Shown piece by piece: positions 1 to 8,757 of a stretch of DNA of 64,000 nucleotides; the stretch's first letter is position 1, and each line of letters opens with the position of its first letter. The position numbers were made by a program, and so were the translations under genes. Below the pieces are notes generated by a model. The model was not told the origin of the DNA. It was given only the letters and a program-made list of their open reading frames with translations, and made no database searches. Location: assembly GCA_949752745.1 (NCBI GenBank), contig OX457026.1:28582116-28646115 (forward strand). Direction: 5' to 3'. This DNA comes from Protula sp. h YS-2021 (Eukaryota > Annelida > Polychaeta > Sabellida > Serpulidae).

Positions 1-184
1 CATTAACTAATGACTGTTACAGTGTTTTAAGCGTCTATTCAAATTTCTTTGAATATAAACTTAGATTACCAACAATAAGAGGATTAGTATAAGTATTAGA
101 CAAAGGAACGAAAAGAAATCATGGAGAGTTTTCCCCTCCCCTTGTTTTTTTTTTTTGAAAGCCTATATGCTTTGGAAGAAATCA
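1..184. other. AT-rich sequence, no gene seen
   Basis: AT-rich DNA with a T-rich run near 145-158. I see no ORF, RNA gene or repeat that I can name. Confidence 0.5.
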
Positions 185-545
185 AATTCCGTGTGGTTTA
201 ACAGATAAAGAAATAAAGCAAGTAGTAATCACTAAATTTAGAAATTACGCTGTGGTAAAACAGCTAAATATATTGAAATAAAGAAATCAAATTTAACATA
301 AATAGAATCAAAGGAGAAATCAAATTTGCTGTGGTATAACAGCTAAATAAATGAAGGAAATAACAAATAGAAAATTTAGAAATTACGCTGTGGTAAAACA
401 GCTAAATATAGTGAAAGAATGAAATCAAATCAAGCATAAATAGAATCAAAAGAAAAATGAAATTCGCTGTGGTATAACAGCTAAATAAATGAAGCAAATA
501 GCGAATAATATTCAGAAATTACGCTGTGGTATAGCAGCTAAATAT
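185..545. repeat. ~137-bp tandem repeat, about 2.5 copies
   Basis: The phrase GAAATTACGCTGTGG recurs at about 241, 379 and 515, giving a period of 136-138 bp. Each monomer has two half-units, each carrying a GCTGTGG..AACAGC core, at about 248, 329, 387, 465 and 522; a degenerate one lies at about 191. Each core is a small inverted repeat (GCTGT and ACAGC arms around six bases). The short open frame at 489-686 runs through this repeat and is not supported as a gene. Confidence 0.75.
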
Positions 546-2007
546 ATAGAAATAATGAAATTGATTTCCACACAGTATAAATCTATGAAGCACGATAAAA
601 ATAAAATAAGAAACACACAATCATTATTCCGTCACATTCATTCAGATTCGGCGGGCCCCTTGGACGACGGGATATGGAAATATTAGTTTATGTTGTTAGT
701 ACGATATTGTTGGTAACCTTGGGAATCGAATCTCATACATATATTACATAAAATGAATTGCTTCACCGAAATATAATCGTAACTTTAGATAGGATGTATA
801 ATGTTTCAGACTTTAGTTTAAGAGAGTCGAATCTGGCGAAGAGGTACTTGGAACCATTACTGTATAGTAAAAAATAATAAATTTATACGTATATATTTTT
901 TATATATGAAACAGAAATAAAAACTGATGCTAAATTTGAAATGTGGTTTTGCGTATTAATGAGAGCTACTTGGAGCTGTGTTACCTATTCCTTTATACTA
1001 TTTCCGCGCCCAAATAAAAAAATGATTTGCTTTTCGAAAATAACCGACCAAGTATACGATAAATACGCAAAAATTGCGGCAATTTCACAAAGGATTACGT
1101 GGAGCGATATATCAAAATAGAACTGCAACTCATATTCGTACTGCGACTCCCGTAGATTCCTCGTACGAAGCTCGAAGACTCAGGCTGGTGTTACGAAAAT
1201 ACGAGATTTTGTCGAAAATCGTTAAATTCTAATAACTTTCGCAAATGAACTATATAAAAGTATATATCTTTGGACGCAGAAATTAGTGCATTATTCCGTA
1301 CTTAGTGTCATTTTCTACGAAAATGAAGTATAACGAGAATACGGTTAATTTTTTACCACGTGTGTTAATCTCCCGTTATGGAACAGCTTTTCAGCTTACC
1401 TTCGTATAAAAACGGTTATTACAGTTTTACTAAAACTTTTATCCTTTATTCGAAACTTATGGTTTTTAAAGAATATATTCAGTTACAAGGCCAAAATTTA
1501 AAAAAAATTAACTATTCTTTCAATTTCGAACAATAAAAACAAATATGGCCTTCACCTTCTTTTCCGGCTATTCGCGCAGAAGGATCATGCGCATAAATGC
1601 ACGCGTAGAAATAATTATCGGGTACCCTGTCTTCAATGACAGTCAAGGTGACTTTGAATGTCCTCTTTCACTTTTTAATTATTTTTTCCCGTGAGATTCG
1701 ATACCCCCAAACACTTCTGGTACCATTTATTGTCGTTCTACAACCAGGAATGCAGAAGACAATAGGAAATATAATAGAATACAGTACTTGAATAAACTTA
1801 CATAATGCCGCGTGCAACTTCTCACTCTGGCTCTACCCCGGGGCTTTGCCGTGCTCGTCTTAACTATGCTGTTGCTGTTGCTGCTTGCGGTCAGGAGGTG
1901 AGAGAGAGAGCCCCCAGGAAGGGCACGGGGTTTTATACGGGTCAACGGGGTGAAACCAAAAAGAGGCCAAAATCGTTTTCAAGATAAAATGGTCCAACCT
2001 TTACAAC
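546..2007. other. Intergenic, no supported gene
   Basis: AT-rich sequence with no recognisable coding domain. A locally GC-richer patch at about 1800-1960 carries short overlapping frames on both strands (60 and 72 aa). None has a recognisable motif, so I do not annotate them. The left boundary of the DIRS-like element is placed at 2008 by its match to the internal complementary region. Confidence 0.5.
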
Positions 2008-2015
2008 AGTATCGC

Positions 2016-2049
2016 CATGAGAGAGAGTGTTTAGTTTTCCGTAGTCATT
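2016..2049 (+). repeat. DIRS left inverted repeat (pairs with 7053-7086)
   Basis: Thirty-four bases beginning CATGAGAGAGAGTG are the exact reverse complement of 7053-7086. The preceding bases 2008-2015 match only the ICR segment at 6822-6836, which fixes the left end near 2008. Confidence 0.85.
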
Positions 2050-2235
2050 GAGTGTTTACTTCCGGTTCAAAAAACGAGGAGAAAAGGAGATAAAACTTTA
2101 ATCGCAAAGCATCCTTGTCCAGATTTACATATGTAAAAAACTAAGGAGGACGTTTTTAAAGAATTACTTATAGTTTAATTACAAACTCTTATTATCGCTC
2201 TACGAGGGTGTCCCTTCATTGTGTTTTGACTTTTC

Positions 2236-2379
2236 GTCAGTGTCTGACTTTTTACATGCTTTCTTGGCTAGTGTCTAGCTAGTTTATTACTTTTGTGTTT
2301 TAACGAGCCAGTGTCTGGCAATTTTGACACTTACAAGCCAGTGTCTGGCTATATTGATTTTTCTAAGCCAGTGTCTGGC
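2236..2379 (+). repeat. Five regularly spaced 13-bp hairpin motifs in gag leader
   Basis: Five short inverted repeats with a constant TGT centre lie just before the gag start, beginning at about 2236, 2267, 2307, 2337 and 2367. The arms are GTCAG/CTGAC, GCTAG/CTAGC, and three times GCCAG/CTGGC. Spacing is about 30 bp except for one gap of about 40. Arm changes are compensated on the other side, so pairing or two-fold symmetry is conserved. They could be RNA hairpins in the leader (packaging or translation) or binding sites for a dimeric protein; the sequence does not say which. Confidence 0.7.
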
Positions 2380-2389
2380 GTATATTACC

Positions 2390-3684
2390 ATGGGTCGTGG
2401 AAGATCACGCGAAAGATCCCAGCACAAAAGTAAAAGAAAAAGGGATCGATCTCTTTCGAGAGATACCGGTAAAACAAAGCACAAGAAAAAGTCGAAACGT
2501 CGCTCGCGAGCGCGATCGTTGGAAAAACGACATAGTTCTGTGATTCGTGAGAGTTCACGAACTCGTGATAATTTAAGAGACAAATCTGTCGAGAGTCACA
2601 AAGAATCAAATATTTCACGAGATGATCTTGAAAGATCTTTTGTTAAAAATTCAAATGATGTTATTGTCTCGGGAAATTTGAACAGAGTACCTCGGACTCT
2701 CTCAAAATCTTTCTCAGCTACTGCTGAAGATGGGGAAATCCTGGAATCCACGGGAGCAGACCGTGATAAAAATAATAACTCTAGAGATTGCTTTTCCTTC
2801 GGAAACATATCCTACATTGCAAGGGATACTCAGTTCCAAGAGCCTGAGAAAACGAATTACAATATTCATGATTTGTCATCTTGCTCCTTTTTACCGAATG
2901 CTGATAGAAAGCAAACAGAGCAACAATCCAACTTTGACTTGGATGCGATTTTAAACGAAGGTGTACAAAAGGACATTAAAGGTCCTCCGCTTGATTTAAA
3001 ATCAAAAGAGTTAGTGGACAACTGGTTTAGCCAGGACTGTGACTCTGAATACATCAAAAAATTAAAAGAAAGATACGCCGAACCTGGTAATACAGACAAA
3101 CTGTCTGGCAAGGACATGAACGCTGAAATTTATCGTAACCTTCCAGAATACATGAAACAGAGAGATTTTTGGCTTAAAGCCGTTCAGCAAAATATTTGTG
3201 CTAGCGCAGTTGCTAATTTTAGAACACTAGATGTTCTGTTGCAAAATCAAAAAGACATTAAGCCGGAAAAGTTATCCGTTCTCTGCAAACATCTTTCTGC
3301 ATCTACAAAATTTGCTGCAAAAGCGTCATCAGATATCACTGTTATAAGAAAACAGCAAATAAAGTATAATATACATCCCAAGTACAGGCCTCTTTGCTCA
3401 AAGCGCACTTATGACAAACAGCTTTTTTTGGTGACAATTTGGCTGCAGTCTTGAAAGACACAGATGAAGCACACAAAATAGTATCATCGATCAAAAAAGA
3501 CCAGCGCTTTCAACCATTCCAAAACAACCAAAAGACAAGGTCTTTTTTGTACCAGAGGGGCAGGGGGTCGCACACAAATCGAGGCCGAGGATCCTACCGA
3601 CCCAGCTACCAAAATCCAAACCAACAACAGAACTACCAAGGGCCGAAGAAGCCCAACAAAAACAAAAACATTCCACTAAGATAG
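2390..3684 (+). pseudogene. DIRS ORF1, gag-like, SR-rich N-terminus, one frameshift
   Basis: ORF1 of the DIRS-like element, presumed nucleocapsid or structural protein. I chose the ATG at 2390 over the upstream in-frame codon at 2324 because it sits in a good context (TTACCATGG) and the upstream codons only translate the hairpin repeats. The N-terminal ~55 residues are Arg/Ser/Lys-rich (GRGRSRERSQ, KRDRSLSRD, RRSRARS), like an RS domain or nuclear-localisation tail. The middle is acidic to neutral with no recognised zinc knuckle. The reading frame hits a stop at 3454. One base is missing from the seven-T run at about 3423-3429, and the next frame resumes with LAAVLKDTDEAHKI and an RG-rich, Asn/Gln-rich tail to 3684. 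Such RNA-binding tails are common in gag-like proteins. The frameshift could be decay, a homopolymer sequencing error, or less likely programmed slippage. Confidence 0.78.
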
Positions 3685-5784
3685 ACAGGTATGAAAATTC
3701 TTTCGCAACTCTTAAAACGCTTGAGGATATATGCAAAAGAAACCAGGAAAATTTCCAAGCGGGCCAATTGAAAAATCATGCACAATTTTGGAATACATTC
3801 ACGAAAGATCCTTGGGTTTTAAACTCGGTGTTTGGTTTGAAAATAGTATTAAAGGATGAGGTTCATCAAAATTTCCTTCCAAGGGAAATAAGATTCAATA
3901 CTACGGAAGAAAAACTGATAGAATTGGAATTACAAAAATTGATCAAAAAGGGTGTTATTATCCCTATTGATGATAACTCGGAAGAAGATGAGTTTATTTC
4001 TAATATTTTCATAAGACCCAAGAAAAATGGCGGCATTCGCCTCATTCTGAATCTGAAATCGTTTAACGAATACGTAGAAACAAAACATTTCAAGTTGCAA
4101 AGTCTGCAAACGGCTATAGATCTTATGGTTCACGGTGCTTTTATGGCTTCCGTAGATTTTTCGGATGCTTATTACTCCGTACCGATACGGGAATGTGACC
4201 AGAAATTTCTTAGATTTTATTTCAAAGGCCAGAAATATCAATTCCGAGTTTTACCCAACGGTCTTTCGTCAGGGCCTCGCGATTTTACCAAAATTACCAA
4301 AACCTTATTTGGTTTTTTAAGAGAACGAGGTTTTCAGAATTCATACTATATAGATGATAGCTTCTTGAATGAAAGCACCTTTGATAAATGTTTTGAAAAC
4401 GTGCTTATGACTGTGGAAAATAGTATGAATGCTGGGTTTGTGGTAAACTATGAAAAGTCAGTTCTCTGGCCCACTCAAATACTAACATATCTTGGCTTTA
4501 TCTTAGATACTTTAAACATGACAGTCAGGCCAACAAAGGAAAAAATCATAAAAATTAAGGCACTAATAACTGAATGTTTGGGAAAAGAAAACCACACTAT
4601 TTAAAGCATAGCAGAGCTTATAGGGAAATTGGTTTCGCTTTTTCCTGGAGTACAGAATGCAAAACTCTTTTATAGACAGTTAGACATTGAAAAATCCCAT
4701 GCCTTAATGGTCAATCGGGGAAACTTTGAAGCATATATACAAATATCTCAGGTGGCCAGGGACGATTTGCAATGGTTTTTAAACAACCTTGATGACTCTT
4801 TTGTTGACGTAACGGTACAAAAATCCTGATTTTGTTTTGAAAACTGATGCGTCCAACTCTGGTTGGGGTGGTGTTCTAATGCTACCGGAGTCTAAAACTA
4901 TTGTTTCACAAACCAGGGGCCAATGGAATTCCAACGAGACTGACTCTCATATTAACCTGAAGGAATTGTGGGCTGTGTATTACTCCTTATTGAGCTTGTG
5001 CTCGGACAGGAACAAAGTGGTCTTGAAAATTTGCTCCGACAATTCAACCACTGTTTCCTATTTGAAAAATCAAGGAGGAAAAATCCTAAAATGTCATCAA
5101 ATTTCAAAAAGTATTTGGTTATGGGCAATTCAGAGAAAAATTTATCTAATTTCTTCCTTCATCCCAGGTGTGAAGAACATAGAAGCCGATAAATTGTCTC
5201 GCACACTAACTCCTAACACAGAATGGACGTTGATCGACTCCCAATTCTACAAAGTCAGGAAATTGTACCCTAATATCAATTTCGATCTTTTTGCTTCAAG
5301 ACTCAACAATAAATTGGAAAAATATGCTTCATGGTACCCCGATCCTATGGCCTCTGTTTGTGACGCGTTCAGTCTTAACTGGAATAGCATAAACGCTTAT
5401 GCATTTCCGCCTTTTTCCATTATTGGAAGAGTTTTGCAAAAGGTGCAACAGGATAGATGTGATTTGGTTTTGGTTGTTCCTTTCTGGTCCAGGGAATATT
5501 GGTTTTCTAAACTGATCAACATGCTTATAGCTTTTCCATATTCTTTCTCGAAAGGAAAGGCGGTACACAATCCAGTGGCGGCTCACACCGAGAATATCAG
5601 AGCAAGATTCCTCCTAACTAAGATATCAGGTTCAACTTACAAAACCCGTTCATTTCAAGTAAGACTCGGAAAATTATCATGCACTCTTGGAGGAAATCTA
5701 CAAGAGAACAATACAGGACATATCTCTATAGATGGGAAAGTTATTGTGAGAGACGGCATAAAGATTCCCTTAATACCAATATAG
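3468..5784 (+). pseudogene. DIRS ORF2: RT, RNase H, methyltransferase-like; two breaks
   Basis: The frame opens at 3468 inside the gag end, in another frame and without an early ATG, so it may be made by frameshifting or re-initiation. Reverse transcriptase: SVDFSDAYYSVPI with the first catalytic Asp at 4155, LPNGLSSGPRDF, and the YIDD box at 4347-4358. A TAA at 4602-4604 interrupts the frame just before SIAELIGKLVS. A second break lies at the five-A run (4819-4823), where one base is missing, and the RNase H domain continues one frame over. RNase H keeps all four acidic residues: TDAS (4846), LKELWA (4963), CSDNST (5038) and EADKLSR (5188). The following segment (DLFASRLNNKLEKYASWYPD, then an AFPPF motif at 5404) matches the Dam-like methyltransferase region of DIRS pol. 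The end overlaps the recombinase ORF by about 106 bp in another frame, a DIRS hallmark. Confidence 0.85.
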
Positions 5785-6605
5785 GGACTGTTTTAGATTT
5801 CTTGTATTTATTACATAAGCAAGGGTTTAGTTATAGTTGTCTTAACACGGCAAGAAGTGCCATCAGCACTATTTTATCGATTGATGGGGTTGCCGCAGGC
5901 AATCACCCTCTTGTTTGTAGATTCATGAAAGGCATTTTCAATTTAAAACCATGTCTGCCGAGATATACTTTTGTTTGGGACGTTAATGACGTGTTGAACA
6001 AATTGAGCAAATACCATCCTGCAGATGCTTTATCTTTAAAGCAACTTACTTTGAAAACAGTTTTATTAACCGCTATTCTGTCGGGTCAGAGGGTTCAAAG
6101 TTTACAAATGTTAAGATTAGACTTTATGTCCATCAATGAGGACTCTGTACAATTTTTGTTTACTGAGCTACTTAAAACTTCAAAACCTGGTAAACACCAG
6201 GAACCGATAATGTTTTTTGCGTTTCTAGATAAGTCAATTTGTGTTGTACATTATTTGGATGAATATATACGCAGGACTAAGTTGTTAAGGGGAAATGAAT
6301 CCAAATTATTTATTTCCTATAGAAAACCTCACAGGTCTGTTTCGAGAGCTACAATAGCTTCGTGGATTAAGACAGAGTTATGTATATGTGGTGTAGATAT
6401 TAAACGTTTCAAAGCCCATAGTACGAGAGGTGCGTCTACATCTGCAGCATCTAGATGTGTAGATATCAAAACGATCATGAAATCAGCAGGCTGGAGAAAT
6501 GCAACTACTTTTTCGAGGTTTTATAATAAGCCGGTTTTATCCGGAAACAACTTCGCAACCTGCTTGCAAACTGCGGCAAAACAAAAGGGGGGGGTGGGGT
6601 TGTAA
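5679..6605 (+). CDS. DIRS tyrosine recombinase (integrase), intact
   Basis: A 308-residue phage-type tyrosine recombinase, which replaces a DDE integrase in DIRS elements and joins a circular cDNA to the target without duplicating it. The N-terminal ~110 residues are a SAM-like core-binding domain (YRTYLYRWESYCERR, LNTARSAIS). The catalytic domain holds the first Arg in SGQRVQSLQMLRL (codon 6090), the HxxR motif in KAHSTRGAS (His 6417, Arg 6426) and the nucleophile Tyr in SRFYNKPV (6522). The ATG at 5679 lies inside the end of ORF2, in a different frame. I see no break, so this is the only intact gene of the element. It ends in a G-rich run just before the TAA. Confidence 0.9.
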   Translation: MHSWRKSTREQYRTYLYRWESYCERRHKDSLNTNIGTVLDFLYLLHKQGFSYSCLNTARSAISTILSIDGVAAGNHPLVCRFMKGIFNLKPCLPRYTFVWDVNDVLNKLSKYHPADALSLKQLTLKTVLLTAILSGQRVQSLQMLRLDFMSINEDSVQFLFTELLKTSKPGKHQEPIMFFAFLDKSICVVHYLDEYIRRTKLLRGNESKLFISYRKPHRSVSRATIASWIKTELCICGVDIKRFKAHSTRGASTSAASRCVDIKTIMKSAGWRNATTFSRFYNKPVLSGNNFATCLQTAAKQKGGVGL

Positions 6606-6861
6606 GACATAGCTAGACACCGGGTATCCAAGAAATTGATCTCTTTGGTCTGTCAGTATTAGCTGTCATACAGTCAGTATTGTGGCTATATTTTACAGTG
6701 TGAACAATATGGAGTCCTTTTTTCTTGTATACACATTGACATCACTATTGTGTTCATACCAATAAAATTGGAAATGTTTATGCATGTTTCTATGGTGTTG
6801 ATAATCTCGCATGCGTTAAAGTCTCATGGCGATACTCCCGAAATAGGAACTTCCATAATAG
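6606..6861. other. DIRS 3' untranslated region with ICR start
   Basis: Non-coding tail after the recombinase stop. AATAAA at 6761-6766 could serve as polyadenylation signal. Bases 6822-6836 are the reverse complement of the element's left end (2008-2022), which marks the start of the internal complementary region. Confidence 0.6.
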
Positions 6862-7169
6862 AATTAACGAATTAAACGAATACTTACTTAAGTATGAAGT
6901 TTGATTTGGATTCTGTTATGGAAGTTCCATGAGGGAGTGGGAGACATGCCCACCCTCTGTGAGGATGCAATCCCGTCCCTAATGGCGGATAATTATTATC
7001 ATGATCGGTATGTCTCCCACTCCCTGGGCATTTGAGCTTATCAACGTTGAAGAATGACTACGGAAAACTAAACACTCTCTCTCATGTCTCCCACTCCCTC
7101 ATGGAACTTCCATAACAGAATCCAAATCAAACTTCATACTTAAGTAAGTATTCGTTTAATTCGTTAATT
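6862..7169. repeat. 87-bp perfect inverted repeat, DIRS right end/ICR
   Basis: Arms at 6862-6948 and 7083-7169 are perfect reverse complements and are separated by about 134 bp. In DIRS terms the left arm is the ICR complement of the right terminus. The spacer repeats part of the motif (ATGTCTCCCACTCCCTGGGC at 7009-7028) and contains the right ITR partner at 7053-7086. The whole can fold into a long stem. Confidence 0.85.
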
Positions 7170-7189
7170 ATCATCATATCATGCATTGT

Positions 7190-8169
7190 CGTCATCATCA
7201 CTACATAACAAACAACCGACGTCTTTTTTGGTTGAAAAAAGGTTGTATTTTGGTCGCGACGACTTTACAACCACATTCTGACCTATTACCCTAAAACACG
7301 ACTTTATTCCGACGTCGAGGCGACGTCGGTTCTCTGACGTCATTCCGACGTTGCAAAAACGACCAAAAAGCGATGCACATTATTATCGCTCACCGGAAAT
7401 GGAAGTTATTTCGAAAAAGAGGAAGAAAAACGTAATTTTTACATGAAAATTTTTCAATTTTGATGGCGCGTCGGTATTTTTCTTCCTAGACTGTAAAAAT
7501 TTACATGGAAAATGCTTTCGTATGTATTACACAACAGTAGTTAGATAATTAATTATTTATTAATTATATAGCTCTAGTCAGTTTCAGGTCGGAATCCGAC
7601 GGCGGTTCCAATTTCATATACAACCTAAAACCGACTTAATTCCGACGTCGGATTTCGGTCGGAACCCGACGTCATTCTGACGTTGAAAACCCGACGTCGG
7701 TTCCATTTCATATACAACCAAAACCAGCACGTCCGTCCGACGTCATAAACGTCGGGTCACGACGTCGACCCGACGTCATTCTGACGTCTTAATGTTTGCT
7801 GGATACGAAGATCGCCATAACTGTGAGCATCATTTGATTTTATTATATGCGATGGATCTAGAGCTTGGCAAAAGATGCAATCTGACTGTTCGATTCAAAA
7901 CCGCATTATTACACATGGTGGTAATTTGGTTGTGGTTACAAATATTTGTAATTTAGTTGTGATTCGTCGCGACCATATATAAACGTCTGATTAACGTCTT
8001 TGACACAACGTTAAATAAAGGTTGTAAACAACTTTGTTTGGATGTTGTTATTGGTTGCAACCAAAACTACACTTCTTCTGACGTCTAATCAACGTCTTTG
8101 GTACAATGTGGAATAGACATGGGAAAATCGACCCTGTGTAGACGATGGGTTCACCGAGCTCGCAAAACC
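7190..8169. repeat. GACGTC-rich low-copy repeat, possible DNA-transposon remnant
   Basis: About 1 kb, unusually rich in the palindrome GACGTC and in phrases such as CCGACGTCATTCTGACG, which recur at about 7290-7350 and 7620-7790. ATTTCATATACAACC recurs at about 7610 and 7708. A GGTCGCGACGA stretch at about 7253 is inverted at about 7967. A ~27-bp direct repeat (CGTCTGATTAACGTCTTTG and CGTCTAATCAACGTCTTTG) occurs near 7984 and 8079, and a perfect 14-bp palindrome lies at 8051-8064. No transposase ORF is present. It interrupts the 3' part of the minus-strand zinc-finger copy at 8170, so it or its insertion is younger than that copy. Confidence 0.5.
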
Positions 8170-8404
8170 TTTCTTGACTGTTGTATAACGCACCACATTC
8201 TGTACAAGCATGTGCATTCTTTTCAGCTATGTTGACGCTTTGACTTTCCATAGAAAACTCATCTAAAGTTTCCGTGAAAGGTACTTTTACAGGGTTTTCC
8301 ATATCCGATTCTTCATCCACTTCTGACGTGTGAGTAACCTTTGAGTGTCTTTTAAGACTTTGTGGCCAATTGTAAGATTTCAAACAAATGTTGCATTTAT
8401 ACAT
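8170..8404 (-). pseudogene. Zinc-finger gene copy, 3'-truncated
   Basis: Minus-strand copy of the gene at 8758-9477. It starts at an ATG (8404) and encodes one complete C2H2 finger, KCNICLKSYNW to RHSKVTH. A shared linker follows (DMENPVK, TETLDE, MESQS, EKNAHACTECGALYNSQE). Similarity to the plus-strand copy stops abruptly at 8170, and the frame runs on into unrelated repeat DNA to a stop at 8048. The second finger loses its histidines and the acidic C-terminal half is gone. Roughly a quarter of the aligned residues differ between copies, so the duplication is not recent. Function is not known to me; C2H2 fingers usually bind nucleic acid. Confidence 0.72.
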
Positions 8405-8500
8405 CCTTTCGGTTCAACATACACTTTTCAAATGATGAAAAAGCCTTTAAACATAGCCTTATATACAACTTGTTGAACAACATGTTGAACATTATTATTA

Positions 8501-8541
8501 TGACGTCATCACGTCATCATTATGACGTCATAATAACGTCA
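8501..8541. promoter_or_regulatory. Cluster of CRE/ATF-like sites between divergent genes
   Basis: Two full TGACGTCA palindromes (8501-8508 and 8523-8530) and two CGTCA half-sites lie within 41 bp in the spacer between the divergently oriented zinc-finger copies. TGACGTCA is the known CREB/ATF target. Use as a shared promoter element is inference. GACGTC is also abundant in the neighbouring repeat, so chance sharing is possible. Confidence 0.4.
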
Positions 8542-8653
8542 TTCGAACAGGCGCGCGCTTTACCAAAAAACCGACTCAGCAGAATTTGTTTCTGTTTGAT
8601 ATGCATGAAATGCATGCCTCACTCTTCCTTTTATGTTACTTCGATGTAATCAC

Positions 8654-8750
8654 AATATGGTGTGTAACTTGCTCAAAAATGCCACTCTTGTTGCTGAGTC
8701 AGCAATTTTAACAAGTTTGGCATTTTTTGAGCAAGTAACACACCATATTT
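8654..8750. mobile_element. Foldback (inverted-repeat) element, ~97 bp
   Basis: AATATGGTGTGT..CTTGCTCAAAAATGCCA is mirrored by TTGGCATTTTTTGAGCAAG..ACACCATATT, giving ~31-bp arms with a ~32-bp loop. The loop itself holds TTGCTGAGTCAGCAA, a second palindrome. It sits immediately before the plus-strand zinc-finger frame and seems to have replaced that gene's first codons. It may be a tiny MITE or a solo foldback; no clear target duplication was identified. Confidence 0.65.
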
Positions 8751-8757
8751 ACACACC

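Larger units (their letters stand above)
2008..7169 (+). mobile_element. DIRS-like tyrosine-recombinase retrotransposon
   Basis: Gene order is gag-like ORF1, then RT, RNase H and a methyltransferase-like domain, then a tyrosine recombinase, as in DIRS elements. The ends agree. A 34-bp stretch at 2016-2049 is repeated perfectly in inverted orientation at 7053-7086. The leftmost 15 bases (2008-2022) are complemented at 6822-6836, just before an 87-bp perfect inverted pair (6862-6948 and 7083-7169). This matches the DIRS design of inverted termini plus an internal complementary region (ICR) used for circle formation. No target-site duplication is expected for this class, and I see none. A polyadenylation-like AATAAA lies at 6761, downstream of the recombinase stop. 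The copy has three coding lesions, so it is probably non-autonomous unless two of them are sequencing errors. The exact right end could lie a few bases either side of 7169. Confidence 0.88.

Noticed and set aside
1727..1987. Short ORFs on both strands, one ending in a hydrophobic stretch
   Set aside because: Mutually overlapping, with no signal peptide logic (the hydrophobic part is C-terminal in AT-rich DNA) and no homology recognised.
2287..2583. Minus-strand ORF opposite gag (98 codons)
   Set aside because: Shadow of the SR-rich gag coding strand and the leader hairpins.
8048..8169. C-terminal tail of the minus-strand zinc-finger frame
   Set aside because: It reads into the GACGTC repeat after the homology breaks, so it is accidental translation.
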